64,000 nt of DNA from Plenodomus lindquistii (GCA_025504975.1 JANUWI010000010.1:1178001-1242000); one strand, 5' to 3'. Positions 11,709 through 25,378 are shown, numbered from the stretch's first letter. Numbers and translations are program-made. Notes: generated from the sequence alone by a model not told the origin.

Positions 11709-12138
11709 AGTGGCGGCAGAAGGCGGTTATCATCGACTGGGTTTGATAATGGGCGGTGATATGGATGTGCGAGTTTCCCATCGGCGTATGTGTTTTCATA
11801 AGTTGATGACTTTACTGGGCGAAGTGTGGTGAGTGGTGAGGTGTCAAAGGTGGATGGGAAGAGCGTTCAGAAGAGACGCGCAAGTTGGCCGTCAATTTAG
11901 TCGTCAGGTTTGGGAACATAGTCGCGGTGCCATTCTCAAATATTGGATTTGAGATTGAATTCTGGCCGAAGGTATGCAGGGCGAAGACCGGTGTGAGGTG
12001 GGGTGCGGATCGGTCCCAAAGGTCATGTGTATCAAGTACGCTTGTGACTATTTAACCATCTGAGGCTGTTGCGCCTCACTTATTCACTTGCTAGGAATGA
12101 CACCCGTCTTCAGCGATGCTAGCCGAGCCTCGTGTATA
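11709..12138. other. Intergenic region, promoter of the 11205-11708 gene
   Basis: No gene seen in these 430 bp. It is the start side of the Ser/Arg-rich gene and the 3' side of the copper transporter gene. Confidence 0.5.
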
Positions 12139-12838
12139 TCATCCAAACACTAATTCGCCGAAAAGCACACTCCCTGTGACCGCGAACAGAAGGCCTACGT
12201 TGTAAGACATAACAGCAAGCATCCTGATGCGAGTATTAGTCGTGCATTAGTCTATTAGTACTAGATATAGGCCCGACATACAATACGTGGCCGATGAGCG
12301 CACGAAGAAATTCTAGACATGCGCTAACGCAATCTTTCTTGAAAGTCCAGGGCGCATTGGCGACCCAAAACCGGCGGGCGGAGGTCGGTGCAGTCTTCAC
12401 GGGCTCTGCTGAATCTGGCGTTGTTGGGCTCAGAGGCTCGGTTTCCTGCCCCTCTTGATCCACAAGTCGCATAGGATGTTGCTGCTATCGAAGGGCAAGA
12501 CTCCATGTACGTGCATGGACACGAACGTTGTCTCCTATACTCTTTTCGTGGTCTCAAATAATGTGGGAAGTGTCGCACTGCGCCTTCCACTTCATCTCCA
12601 GCTGGGACTTTAGTGCGCCGAGGAAGCGGTTCAGAATGCCCAGAGCGAACAAGAAGAAGTTCGTGAGTACGTAGGTCGCTATGGAAGTCGTAATCCAGTC
12701 ACTGACCCACAACGTGACGCATGTGCTCGATGAGAAGGTAGAGGACATGGCCGACATGCTGTACATGGAGGGTGCTGATGTAAGGGAGCCAGTAGATGCT
12801 GCTAGCATGTTGCTCAAGAAAGAGTCTGGCGTGTTCAT
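12139..12838 (-). CDS. Ctr-family copper transporter, 163 aa, three exons
   Basis: Exons on the minus strand: 12838-12579, 12428-12282, 12223-12139. The N-terminus carries a Met cluster (MYSMSAM) before the first helix, the usual Cu(I)-capture motif. TM1 is preceded by STCVTLWVSDWITTS. The loop ends in RRFWVANAPWTFKKDC, followed by a helix DCVSACLEFLRALIGHVL. The last exon gives MLAVMSYNVGLLFAVTGSVL, containing the essential M-x3-M pore motif of TM2 and the G-x3-G of TM3. It imports Cu(I) as a trimer at plasma or vacuolar membrane. The second intron (GTATGT donor) is clear. The first (12578-12429, 150 nt, GTGCGA donor) is the only frame-keeping choice I found, but other phase-2 donors just upstream exist. 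Length fits low-affinity Ctr proteins. Confidence 0.85.
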
Positions 12839-13356
12839 ATCGATAAAGACTCTGTCTTTCTGTACGTATCTACGAGGATGACGCTGGCGGTAGCAAAGCT
12901 GGTGAGACAAGTTGCGAACGGATGTATGCTAGGACAAAGAGACCGGACTGTGTGAAGTGAGTGATGAGATGACAAATATCAAATGCCAGACAGGTAAGTT
13001 TCTGGTAGCCTGACAACAGCTCAGTAGTAAATAAGTTGGTTGGTTTGGCCAAGCGTTATGGGCACCATAATGTGCTCCTCGCGGCGTCGAGTGAGCAAGT
13101 TTGAGGGCGTACGTGTGTACGTGACGGCTCGCCACTGCAAGATGCTGGCGAACATGGCAATCAGAAAAAGCGATGCGTGCCTTTCAGGATGATGGGTCGT
13201 TTGCCAGTCAGCGTGTCGAATACTTGTCTTTTACCTCTGACCAAGCCGAGTCCACCAAGGCTCCTGAGACTTGTTGTGCTGGATCCAGCAACTTGGTATT
13301 TAACGTCAAGAAAATGGGTTCTTCACAATACTGCGGGCTGAACAGTAGGATATACA

Positions 13357-13809
13357 TTACACACGAAGTTTCTGCAAGATCGCGATGACTTCTTCTGGTG
13401 TTTTCGTTGCTATGGAGGCACGGTCCAACGTCGCCGGCCTCCCAGTGCTCAGCGACAACTGCCAGTCTTTGTAGAGGAACTCGCTAAGCTTGTTAGAGGA
13501 AGGTAGGCAATGGGTGGATGAGCGATCGACGAGAATTGAAGAGAGAAAATAGAATGTAGTGCTCAGGGGCCGCCGCGCAAGTGTTGTTGTAAGAGCAACA
13601 CGAGGCGCGTGCTCATCGGCCCGTGAAGAAGAGCACTGCGCGTCCACGACTGAAATGGCAATGGCAAGCACAGTTTTACCGCAGCGGCCGTGACGCCGGA
13701 GTAGCCTCCGCTGAGCGTTTGGATTGTGTGCATGCTGAGTTGTGGTCATAGCGGGGTGCTCTGGTCCAGCGAGAAATTTCTGATGGACTGAGGTACAGAG
13801 TATGTACAT
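13357..13809 (-). CDS. Possible short unknown protein
   Basis: An open frame whose last 60 residues look protein-like (SNKLSEFLYKDWQLSLSTGR, then RASIATKTPEEVIAILQKL) with reasonable codon use. The N-terminal half is Arg/His/Ala-rich and doubtful. The true start, or a short intron in the first half, could not be settled. No family recognised. Confidence 0.3.
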   Translation of the reverse strand: MYILCTSVHQKFLAGPEHPAMTTTQHAHNPNAQRRLLRRHGRCGKTVLAIAISVVDAQCSSSRADEHAPRVALTTTLARRPLSTTFYFLSSILVDRSSTHCLPSSNKLSEFLYKDWQLSLSTGRPATLDRASIATKTPEEVIAILQKLRV

Positions 13810-14012
13810 ACAGTGACTTGTTTAGATTACGCCCTGTTTCAACAATCACGTGCGCGTCTTGTTGTTGCAAGCCGGCTGCCGGTCTAGATGGTAGGCCAAG
13901 GCGGCGGGAGATGTACAAATGACTACCGAGTCGCCAATCACATGTGGACAGCCAACTCCCCTGCGTGTGAGCCTGCGATATGCAGCCTGGAGACGGGGCT
14001 GATGGGGTCGAC

Positions 14013-14040
14013 AGACCGTCAGACCGTCAGACCGTCAGAC
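14013..14040. repeat. Tandem repeat of the 8-mer AGACCGTC, 3.5 copies
   Basis: Three perfect units plus half a unit, about 600 bp upstream of the DOCK start codon. Could be a run of protein-binding sites or simply replication slippage. Confidence 0.85.
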
Positions 14041-14328
14041 GCGAGAACAGTGCCTCCAAGTTCAACAGGTGTCAATGTGCAGGATGGGTATATCAAGCAC
14101 ACGTTCGGCCTGGGGTACGCAACGAGGCAAATTGCAATGGCATGGCATCAGGCCGCGCCCCAAGCTCATGCAGGGCGGATGCTGCCGCTGCACGGGGGCG
14201 CAGCGACGTGTGTTGTGTATGTACAAACAAGTCTCCGAGTGCAGTGCAAGTGCGATGTGCATGCCATGTCAACGGCGTCGCACCACGACGCTGACGCCGA
14301 CTCAACGCTGTCGCGTCGCGTGTTGAAA

Positions 14329-14344
14329 CACACACACACACACA
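14329..14344. repeat. (CA)8 microsatellite upstream of DOCK
   Basis: Eight tandem CA units, about 300 bp before the DOCK start codon. Confidence 0.85.
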
Positions 14345-14644
14345 TCTCACTTGTCACTTGCGCCATTGCTACACGCTACACGGGAATCACGCCCTGCAGC
14401 CACCAACAGGCCAGCAGCACTAACCCCGCTTATCCACTAAGGTTTTGGACGAACCAATCTCCAGTCTCGACATCTCCAGCGCGGAATCCCATCAGGGGCA
14501 TCCTGCGCAGTTGCACCGCCAACACGCAGCCCTGAAACCCGCAGGCCTCTGGCAGAGCGCATCACTCATTCAATTGCCCCCCGACTGCTCGTGATGCTCT
14601 CTCGCCGCCGCTTCCCCCCCACATAGACTGTCCCGTCTGGTGCC

Positions 14645-17600
14645 ATGCCGAGCTGGCGACCGCTCCCGCGCATCGCGTTTGCAATATGCACCTACCCCTT
14701 CCAGCCCTCGTCGCCCGCCGACCTGCCGCTCGAGATTGGCGACGAGCTGTATGTCATTGAACAGGGCGGCAAAGAGGGCGCCTGGTACCGCGGCTACCTC
14801 GTTGCGCCGCCCTCGCTGCTGGCCGGCCTGACCAGCGTCAAGGGCCAGACCCTCGAGGCCCGCGTCTTCTCGGGCATCTTCCCGCGCTGCTGCGTCGAGG
14901 TGCGTGAGGTCTTGGGCGAGGCCAAGGACGCTGCTGCCCTCGACGCACCACCGCCTGCCTCGCCGTACGACCACGCGACCAATACCAACGCCAACGCCAA
15001 CGGCGTCGTCACGCCCACAGAGTCCACCCGCACCGCCTCCCTCTCCCTCACCACCAAAGACCGCGCCTCTGGCCCCAATGCCCCGCGAGCCTCCAAGAGC
15101 GATGCCGTCGCCGCCCGCCCCCTCTCGCGCCGCCGCTCCCACAGGAAGCGCGCCGGCAGCACCAACTCGCAATGGACCTCCCGCGAAGAGCACCTCCTCC
15201 AGCTCACCCTCCCGCTCTCGCCCATCTCAGACCCCAACGCCCCGCGCCCGCCTGCGCCCGTCCCCATGCTCAAGATTGGCGACGAAACGCCCACATCCTC
15301 CCAGGAGCCACTGGTCGACGAGATCGCCTCGTGCCTGCGCGAATGGCACTCGACAAAAGTCCATGAGTTGCTGCTGGCACGCCAGTACGGTTCGCTGGAC
15401 AAGATGACAAGACTGGTCAACCGCCTCGACACGGCACGCCGTCAGCTGCTGCACAAGGTCCTCACCGCAAAGGAGTTGGACAAGGTCCGCGAAGCCACCG
15501 TCTGGGACCTGGTGGCAGGAAACAAGATGCTCTGCGGAGACGTCATTGTGCGAAACCCTGCCCAGCGCGGCCGCATCCTCACTGGCGACGATTCTGCCAT
15601 TGAAGTCACCAAGCTGCAGTCCATGATGAGTCTCCTCGAGAGCAAGCCCACGCCACAAGTCGACGAGCACAACCTACACCACCTGTTTGTCAGCTTGAAG
15701 CATGTCGTCGGAGATGTCGTGCCAGGAGCAGCGCAAGTGAGCATGCATCTATGCTTGAAGACTCCTGGATCTTCGCCGTTGCCACTATCAGAAGCCTTCA
15801 CATTCGATCTCACTGGGCGAGACGGTTCGCCAGTCTCGTTGGCTGGCGACAAATTGCGCTCCCTGCTGATCGATCTCAGTTCTACTGACATTGGAGAAGG
15901 CGCTGGATCCGGCTCAGTCCTGTGCCTTGTGTTCAGGCTGTTGACCAACGAACCCTTGCGCATGGCGACACATACCGAAAAACCCAACGGCAGGGAAACG
16001 CCAAACGGCCAGATATCTCAGCATGGGAGCATCAAGGGTGGTAGACGTAGTGCCATGTTTGGATCAAGGACGCGGAAAGAATCTGCTAATCACAGCCGAG
16101 CCGACTCATCAGACGGACGTCGCCCAAGCTCTGACCTCACACGATCACAGAGCGCGGATCCACGGCCAAGTTCCTCGGCAAATAGAGCTCGAGCTCAATC
16201 TAGAGATCAAAAGCACCTGAAGAGATCCATTGCTGTTGGCGTGCTACGGGTCAATCAGCTGTGCCAGGCTCAATCAGAGGCTGACCAGACTGTGGCTCTG
16301 TGGTCCACAGCCACTACCAATGAGGAAATTGCAGATGATGACAGTGGGTGGGATGATCTGCTACCAGAGGTGGCTCCAAATGCGACTGGCAGGTACAAGC
16401 GAAATGCACCCATCACTCAACTCACAGTCCATTTAAAGGCATTCGTCCATCCCGATGCTGAAGGACTGATCCAAAAGACGCCCACCTTGCTTCATAACAT
16501 CAAGCAGACGCGCAAGATTGGATTCTCTGGAGCGCCGACCAAGCCACGTAGTGATATCTACTTGACTTTGGTGGAACCTTTTCTTCCAAAGAACGCTTTC
16601 CTGGCACATCCGAAGACTGGGACTGTTCCGCTCATCCAGTCCTCCCCCATGGGTAACCTGCAACTTACCATCGAGGTCCGGAAAAGCTCTGGCGAACGTA
16701 TTGAAGGCTGCATATACCCTTCAGCCAACAGCGCTGGACATACGGCCTGGCGCACTACCGCTGTTGAACGGGGTGAGGGCTGGAACTCAACCATACGACT
16801 TGCCATCGATCCGCAGGACGTGCCCGGCTCACACCTAGTCATGTCTGTCGCAGACGCACCTGGGTTCCCGTTTGCACTCTGCTGGATGCCTCTTTGGACT
16901 CAGGATGCGTTCACACGAGACGGCGACCATGCACTGTCGCTCTATCGATACGACGAATACACTTCAGGCATGATTGCTGGTAAAGGCGCCTACCTTGGAC
17001 TGCCGTGGAGTGCAAAGAAGAAGGACGAGCATGTCATGGGTCCCATGGCTGCGCTACATCTTAAGACATTCTTGTGCAGTACCAAATACTCGCAGGACCC
17101 AACACTGTTGGGCCTCATCAAGTGGCAAGATCAACCACCAGGAGAACTTGTCAGTATTTTGAGACGCTTCAACTTTGTTCCTGAGATTGAACTCGTCAAA
17201 TTACTGGACGTGGTATTCGACGCTCTCTTCGCCATTCAGAGTCACTATGCAGGGAGTGACGAATATGAAGATCTGGTCTTCAACGCCATCGTCATCGTCC
17301 TCGGTATCGTGCACGATCGTCGTTTCAATCTAGAGCCGTTGGTGGACCAATACGCGCGTACCAAGGTCTTCCACTCATTGGTCACGTCATGTCTCATGCA
17401 AAGCTACGGTCGCTTATTGGCTAAACCCACTGATTCAGAGAGCTCTCGACGATTGCGTGCAACCTTCAAGGTTGGCAAGTTGATTATGAAATTCTTGGTC
17501 AACGCCCGAGAGAAGCAAAAGGCCAAAGAAGAGAGTATCGGTATCAAGGACCGGACGCAGTTCAGCAAAGAGGTCAAGGTTCTTTTCAACTTGCTAGAGG

Positions 17601-20600
17601 CTTTGATGCGGAACCCTTCACCCGTACTCATTGGTACGAAGACACTGTTGGTGCAGAATATCGCCTCCTGGCTCCCCGAGCTGGACGGCTGCATGCCAGC
17701 AAAGGATGTCTTCTCTTTGGCCTCAAGCTTCATCGATTCGTGTTCTGATGCTCGAGGAAAGCTCGTTCTTTACAAACTTGTGCTAATACACCAGCTCTCC
17801 GACTTGCAGATTTACAAGACACCCGAAGTCCGTCGCACGCTTTTAGCAAGCACAGTGCAATGGTTGGCCCCTTACTGGGGTAAAGTCGAAGCAGTCAGCG
17901 ACCAGTGGAAGGACCAAGTGCGTCTTTGTTGCTCTATCGTAGCGTCTCAAGTCGAGGAGCTTGGACAAGAAGCGTGCGACTACATTCCAAAGTTAGTTGA
18001 ATCTTATCGCGCGATACAGGAAACACCTCGGCCCGCGAAAAAGACACTGTCCTTACTCTTTCCAACAACGTATCCCTTCCAATCAAGGGCAGCGTCCTCG
18101 GAAGCACCGTTTGACGAAGCCATGGCTGAGATCTCAGCCGTGCTCGCAGCGATGTCAAGCCTGCCAACCTTGATACATCTTGACCTGCCAAAGGAAGACC
18201 AAGCACAGTTCCTCTTCTCGGTTCTACAAGTCTACATATCGATCCTCGACTGTGAAGCATACCCTAGCTCATGGCTGAGCGTACACATTTACCATCACAA
18301 AGCCACCATGCGCGCCCTTGAAAAGCTTTTCAACATCCTTCTCGACTCTTTCCTGCCTCTACCTGATGAAGCAGACAGCTTCAACACCGAGCTCTGGCGA
18401 GCCTTCTTCGACGCGCTTTTGAAGCTCGTGGGCAGCGACGCACTCGCGCTGGAGACATTCCCTGAGCAAAAGCGACGAGCCGTCTGGAAGATTGCGGGTG
18501 ATGTCCGTGAGCACGGCGCTGAATTACTTCAACGTAGCTGGGAGGCTATCGGCTGGGAGTCGAGCGCAGAAGACAAAACTCAGTATGGGCTTGAGAAAAT
18601 GGGCGGCTTCCAAGTACAATATGTGCCAGGCCTAGTCGCCCCGATCGTGGAGCTGTGTCTCAGCGTGCATGAGGGTCTTCGCGGCGTGGCAATCGAAGTC
18701 TTGCAAACCATGATTATCAGCGAATGGACCTTGAGCGAAGATCTTTCGATTATCCAAGCTGAGATGATCGACTGTCTCGACAACTTGTTCAAGACCAAGC
18801 ACCTTACAGAGGCCGTACTGCAGAAGCATTTCATTCAAGAGCTTGTGGAATCATTTGAGCCGCTTTCACGCGCACCAGAAGAGCCACTGCTCGCTGCTCT
18901 CCGCAACCTCATTGCCACCATCGATGAGCTGCTGGACCTTCTCGTTGCTGTTCATAGTACGGATGCTGCTGGCGAAGTCTTCCATATCATGGACACACTG
19001 CACTTGATGGAGTTCCTCAAAGACATGCAGAAGGAAGATATATATATCCGCTATGTCCATCAGCTGGTCGAGATACAGCTCGATGCGCAGAACTACACGG
19101 AGGCAGGACTTGCGCTTCGCCTCCACGCTGAGCTCTACGAGTGGGATCCGAATACAACTGTCGACCCACTGACCGAGCCTAGTTTTCCTCCACAGGCTGC
19201 CTTTGAGCGAAAGGAGCAGCTTTACTTTCAGATGATCGACCACTACGAGACCGGACAGTCTTGGGACAACGCGCTGGCAGCCTACATGGAGCTCGCGACA
19301 CAGTATGAACACAACGTGTTCGACTTTGCCAAGCTGGCACGTACACAGCACGCCATGGCGAACATACATGAGAGTATTGCAAAGGGGGAACGCTCCAATC
19401 CTCGATACTTCAGAGTAGTATACAAAGGGTTGGGATTCCCGCCCGGGCTTCGGGATAAGCAATTCATCTTTGAAGGCTCTGCCAACGATCGTCTTGCCTC
19501 TTTCACGGATCGCATGCAGCAACAGCATCCTTCGGCTCAAGTTGTTAATCAAGGCGCCGAACAGGATTTGGAAGGCCAGTATCTTCAAATCTTCCCAGTC
19601 AGCCCGCAAAAGGACCTCGCACATCCCATCTATCAACGCGCCAAAGTTTCACAATCGGTCAAGGACTACTACCTTCTCTCACGCCCATCGCATTTCACGT
19701 CAACATCGCGACGACCCCAGGGTACGAACGGGGCGAAGGATGCTACAGTCGAGAAGACTGTCTTTACAACAGCCGAGACATTTCCTACCATACTGCGCAG
19801 AAGCGAAGTGGTTGCTGTGGGCACTGTTGCTCTGACTCGATTGCAAGGTGCCATTGAAAGGACCTCACGCAAGACAATTGAGCTTCTTGCGATCGAGAAA
19901 CGTATAACAGATGGCGATGACACAACGTTCAACATGCTGACACAGGAGTTAATGTACGCACTTGATACGCATACAGAGAACAGTGTCGCCAACTACCATG
20001 AGCTACTTCCATCGCGGGAGGCTGCTGAGAACGGGGATGAGGATGAGTACGACCAGCAGCCAAATCCCCTCGAAAATGCACTGAGAGTCGCCTTGATTGA
20101 CTATGCTCTGGTCATACGCCGTTGTCTGGGTCTGTATGCCCGGCCCGCTCAACAGGCTACCAAAGCAGACCTCACGCAACGTACGTATTCACCTTCCTGG
20201 AGTGGACGTTTGCTAATATGAAGACAGGTTTCGAAGCAGCATTTCACCGTGAGCTGACAGTTCTGGCGCCACCAAACATGACAGTGGCGAGGCGCTCTCC
20301 TACAGGCTCGTGGCTGGCCACAGCTATATCGCGGTCACAAGTTGCCAGTCCGCAACCAGACGAGGCCCAAGTCAACGGCACGCCGGTGACACCGCCGATG
20401 ACAAATGGGCGCGAGTCACGACAAGACAAGAAGCGCCTCAGTCTCGCCTTTCTGACTAAGGAGTTCCTCATGGGCGAACCTGAAAAGGAGAAGGAGAAGG
20501 AGAAAGATTCCAAGTCGGAAAACAGCAAGCCCTTGCCAGAGTACGATACCTCGGCTTCAGTATCGACGCGTAGCCATAGCAAAGGCGATAGTAAACACCG

Positions 20601-20889
20601 GTTGAGCTTGAGCTTCCTCAACTCAACGCCAAGCTCACCGCCACCGGAGGCTCTGCCCTCATTCCCGATGAAGCAGTTCAGCAGCCCCTCGAGTCAAAGT
20701 CAGAGCAGCCTTGGTCGTACGCCAAGCCAAACGAGGCCAGAGACTATCAAAAGCATGAAAAGCGATAAATCGCTCTCATCACGCACAGGAAGCGTGAAGA
20801 AGCGATTGAGTTTTATGAACAACATTTCGAAAAAGAGTAGTAAGAGCAGTGTGAGGGGACGCGTTGACGGTACCCTGACGGAAGAGTAA
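14645..20889 (+). CDS. DCK1: DOCK-family Rho/Rac guanine nucleotide exchange factor, 2065 aa
   Basis: Exons 14645-20180 and 20228-20889; the 47-nt GT-AG intron joins in phase 1. Residues about 8-80 form an SH3 domain (AICTYPFQ, LEIGDELYVI, GAWYRGYL). A Ser/Ala-rich linker follows. The C2-like DHR-1 lies at about 635-745 (SDIYLTLVEPFLPKNAF to PGFPFALCWMPLW) and binds phosphoinositides in this family. The DHR-2 exchange domain spans about 1400-1850 (DIYIRYVHQLVEIQLDAQNY, then YFRVVYKGLGFPPGLRDKQF). The last 200 residues are Ser/Lys-rich with EK repeats and RLSL/RLSF boxes that look like phosphosites. Yeast Dck1 acts with Lmo1 on Rho5. The filamentous homologue probably activates a Rac-type GTPase in polarity. 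N-terminal SH3 usually pairs with an ELMO partner. Confidence 0.93.
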
Positions 20890-21423
20890 TAGTACCTCTG
20901 GATTGCTTCATTTCCTTGTGGGTGTTCTTGAGCGTGGCATGAGTGCTGCATAATGGATCGGGTTGGTTCTTTTCCTTTGGATGCCACATACACGCAACAG
21001 ACGTTGGATTTCCTTGGTGCGTGTTTGGATACTAGAGGGTGGTTGGCTGTGCACAGCTGTTGGGCATGGAGGGCTCGGCTTGGCCTGACGGTGCGCATCT
21101 GTATAACATATTGGAAATGTTCTTGTTTATACCCAGGATTGCTTTGTTCTGCCGTTGGCATTATTAATCAGATGGATGCTTGGGCAATGTAGTTATATAC
21201 ACTCTGATTTACAGTCTGCTACAGCCAGTTGGCAAATCAATGCAATGTCCAATGAGACGGGTTTGGCTTGGGTGGAGCGGATGCGGTGGTCCAAGCCCAG
21301 GCACTAACGTTATCGATAGCCCGCGGCTTGATCCCTGCGGCCAAAAAAGTTCGAGGCCAAAATTGAATGCGACGAAACAATCTACCGTCACCGGCACCGT
21401 CACCCGACACACATCCACACAAC
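20890..21423. other. Intergenic region between DOCK and RRP12
   Basis: No gene seen. Holds the DOCK 3' end and the RRP12 promoter. Confidence 0.5.
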
Positions 21424-24400
21424 ATGTCGCTCGAGGAGCGCCTGACCAAGATCCGGGACAACCCGAAGCTGCAGGGCCAGCAGCAGGTAAGAGCAGATTT
21501 CGTGTTCGCAACTGCCCCCGTACTAATCTCCGCAGACCCATGTGCTGCTCTCGGCCATTGAAGATACCCTCCGCCAGCAAAAGTCGGTGGTGACGCCGAC
21601 GACATACTTCGCTGCACTTCTGTCGCTCCTTCCCCGCCAGATCTCGGCACAGGGCATCGCAAACAAGGACACGGCCACGTCGGCCATCTACCTCCTCGAC
21701 CTCGTCACCCCCCACGTCCCCGCGCCCATACTGCGATCCAAGTTCACCGAAATCCTCACGAGCCTTGCGCCCGCCCTCACACACAGCGAAGCCGATGCGC
21801 CGCTTCTGCGATCGTCGATAGGATGTCTCGAGTCTCTCCTCGTCGTACAAGATGCGCGAGCCTGGGAGCTGCCGCAGACAGAGATCAGCCCACGGAGAGC
21901 GGTGGCGGGACTTCTGCAGATATCAGTGGATCATAGGCCGAAAGTGCGGAAGAGGGCACAGGAGGCGCTCGCAAAGGTGCTGGCAAATCCACCTCCAAGT
22001 CCAGCCCTGGACCACCCGGCGGCCGACATGTGCGCTGAGACGGCGTTGAAGATGCTGCACGAGATTGCGCAGGCAGTGGCCAAGTCGAAGAAGAAGGGCA
22101 ACAAAGACACACAGAACAAGGATCCAGACCTCATCCATGCGCTGCAACTTATCAAGACGATCGCGACGTCGTCTGGTGGCTGGCCTAGCAGGAAGATTGA
22201 TGTCCTGTGCGAGCTTTTGCTGAACATCTCAAAGTCGACCAACGAGTTCCTGACCATGGCCGCTTTCGAGATCTTTGAGGTCATTTTTGCAGGAATGGCC
22301 GACGAACTGGCGTCTGCTAAGCTTCCCAGGCTATTGGAGGTCATTTCCGAACTTCAGCCTTCAAAGAATGACTCGCAACTGCTCCCACCATGGATTGCTG
22401 TCATTTCACGAGGCTACGAAGTCTCAGCGCAAATTGAGCCCGAGGACACCTTCATGAAGCTGCCCGAGCTCTTCACCATGATGTCTGGCTTCCTCACTTC
22501 GTCCTCCCACAACATCCGCATCTCCGCTTCCGAATGCCTCATTTCCTTTCTCGCAAACTTGATACCCGACAGCGTCATTGTTGAGCCGTCAATATACGAT
22601 GAGAAGATCTTGGAGAAGGTGGCAAAGATTGCGCAAGACTTATTGAGCGTCAAATACCAGGCTGCGTGGATGGAGGTCTTCAGCATGCTGTCAGCCATGT
22701 TTGAGACTTTGAGATGGCGCTCAGATCCTATTCTGCGACCAGTTCTGAGGACAGTGGGTGAGCTGCGAAGCAACGAAAGCTTTGCCGGCAAAAAAGAAGC
22801 AGATGCTGTCATCTCAAGAGCCATCAGTGCAATGGGTCCAGACGTTGTTTTGGAGATTCTACCGCTGAACCTTCCGCGGCCACCCCCTGGGCAGACTGGA
22901 CGAGTATGGATGCTGCCGTTGCTTCGCGACTCGGTACACAACACGAAATTGGCACATTTCAAGACCGTGATGGTACCACTCAGCGAGGAGCTCTACCAAA
23001 GAGTTATCGACCACGGCGACAAGGAGAAGACTATGGAGGTCAAGGTTTTTGAGACCGTTGTGCAGCAGATCTGGTCGATCCTACCAGGTTACTGCGACTT
23101 GCCACTTGATCTGATTGAATCATTTGACCAAGGCTTCTGCGAGCAACTCGCCAATCTGCTGTACAGCCAAGCCGATCTTCGAACAGACATCTGCCGCGCT
23201 CTTCAGAACTTGGTGGACAGCAACAAGGTGATTATCGAGCTGCACTCTGAAGATGACCTTCTTGCACAGGCGCGCATCTCAAAGGCTGGAGCGAAGCAGA
23301 ATCTTGAACATTTGGCTAGTTTCGCAAGCAACATGCTTGCGGTCCTGTTCAACGTGTACAGCCAGACACTTCCTCAGTATCGAGGTACTATTCTCCGGAC
23401 GATCAATGCTTACTTGAGCATTGTGCCTGAGAAGGTAAGCATCTTCGTTTATTCGTGGTATGAAATGCGCAGGGCTGACAGAGCATAGGAACTCATGGAG
23501 ACATTCGAACGAGTCGCGACGAACCTCGAAGCTTCACTACCAGAGACTGGTTCACAAACCCAGGCAGACAAGCAGAAGCTGGGCAAGGATCAGACCAAGA
23601 TGCCACCGATGAGCCACACCCTTATGGACTTGATTATCACCATCTCACTATACCTCCCACGAGAGAGCTACCGCTCGCTTTTTCGCATGGCCGAGATCAT
23701 GATCAACAAGGACAATGATCCACAATTGCAAAAGAAGGCGTACAAGCTCATTCCTCGCCTCGCAGAGTCTGAGATGGGCAAAGCTGCACTAAAGGATCGC
23801 AATGGCGAATTGCAACTGCTGCTATTGAACAGTGCAGAGAAGGCGTCAGCTCCCGCACGCAGAGATCGTTTGAACGCAATTCTCCAAGTCATCGAATTCT
23901 TGCCACAAGACAACTTGCACTTCATCCCTTCCGTTCTTTCCGAAGTGGTCATTTCTGCGAAGGAGACTAACGAGAAGGCGCGAGAAGCTGCTTACAATCT
24001 CCTTGTCGCGATGGGTGAGAAGATGGCGGAAGGTGGGCAAGTCGTACAGACCAAGGTTCCCAACATGCCTGCAGATGCGCCAACCGTGGAGGCTTCGCTC
24101 GAAGAATACTTTACCATGGTATCTGCTGGGCTTGCTGCCTCAACACCACACATGATTTCCGCCTCCATCACTGCCGTCACTCGTATCCTCTTCCAGTTCC
24201 ACACACGTATCGCCCCAGAGACGATTGCCAACCTTTGCGACCTCATGGATATATTCCTGCAAAATCCTAACCGCGAGATTGTCCAGAGTGTCCTTGGCTT
24301 TGTTAAGGTTGAGGTCATCTCTCTCCCTGAATCGCTCATCCGCCCTCGCCTCCAGACCCTCCTTACCAACCTCATGGTTTGGAGTCATGAGCACAAGGCG

Positions 24401-25378
24401 CACTTCAAAGCCAAGGTCAAGCACATTGTCGAGCGCATGGTACGCAAGTTTGGCGTTGAAGCTGTAGAACGGGCCTGCCCCGCCGAAGATCGCAAACTCA
24501 TTGCCAACATCCGCAAGACACGTGAGCAACGTAGGAAGAAGAAGCAACAGGCCGAGGAGGATGGAGAGGAGCCCGTCGCCGAGAAGCCAAAGGGCAAATT
24601 CGAAAGCGAATACGACCAAGCTGTCTACGGCAGCGAAAGCGAAGAAAGCTCAGCCGGCGACTCAGAAGACGAATTCGTCAAGAGCCAATCCAACCAACAA
24701 CGCTCCGCCTCCAGAAGCGGAAAAACCTACATTGTCGAAGACGAAGACGAACCCCTAGATCTCCTCTCCAAACGCGCCCTCGGCAACATATCCTCAACCA
24801 AACCGCTCCGCCAACGCAAAGCCCCCACCAAAATGCGTGCGCGCACAAACGAAGACGGCAAACTCGTCCTCGGCGACAGCGACTCCGAGACCAGCGGCGT
24901 CAAAATCAAGAAGAACAAACCTGCCGTCGCCGAGGACCAAGACGTCCTCATGGACATTGACGAAAACGCCACGTCCCTCGAAGCAGGCATCAACGCATAC
25001 GTCGATGCCATCCGCGGCCGCGACGCCGCACAGCGCGGACAAAAGGGTAAACTCAAGTTTAGCAATAAACGCACAAAGGATGATGACGATATCGATATGG
25101 AGGATGATGGTGCTGAGGCTGGGTGGCAGGATGTGAGGAAGGCGAAGAGTGGGAGTGGAGGTGGGGCGCAGAGTCAGAGGAAGGGTCTTGGTATGGATAG
25201 GACAAGGGGTGGGAATGTTAGGGGTGGTGGTGGTGGATTCAGAGGGAGCAGAGGTGGTGGCGGGAGGGTGGAGAAGCCGAAGAGTCCGAGGGCTGGGGGT
25301 GGTGGTGGTGGTGGGGTACGGGGTGGACGAGGGGGGTTTGGAGGGCGTGGGAGGGGAGGCTGGAATGGACCGAAGTAA
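21424..25378 (+). CDS. RRP12: Ribosomal RNA processing protein RRP12, 1283 aa
   Basis: Exons 21424-21486, 21536-23434 and 23489-25378, both introns GT-AG and phase 0. The first exon codes 21 residues (MSLEERLTKIRDNPKLQ...) and joins THVLLSAIEDTLRQQ. The body is made of HEAT-like repeats with the NUC173 region of RRP12 proteins (about residues 300-600). The C-terminal 250 residues turn acidic/Ser-rich (GSESEESSAGDSEDEF) and end in a Gly/Arg tail with RGG repeats that likely contacts RNA. RRP12 is a nucleolar protein for 18S and 25S rRNA maturation and pre-ribosome export with Ran/karyopherins. Length is close to the family's usual 1200-1300. Confidence 0.94.

Larger units (their letters stand above)
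12839..14644. other. Long intergenic region before the DOCK gene
   Basis: Contains the doubtful short gene at 13357-13809, an 8-bp tandem repeat (14013-14040) and a CA microsatellite (14329-14344). Otherwise it is promoter sequence for the copper transporter (leftward) and DOCK (rightward). Confidence 0.5.
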
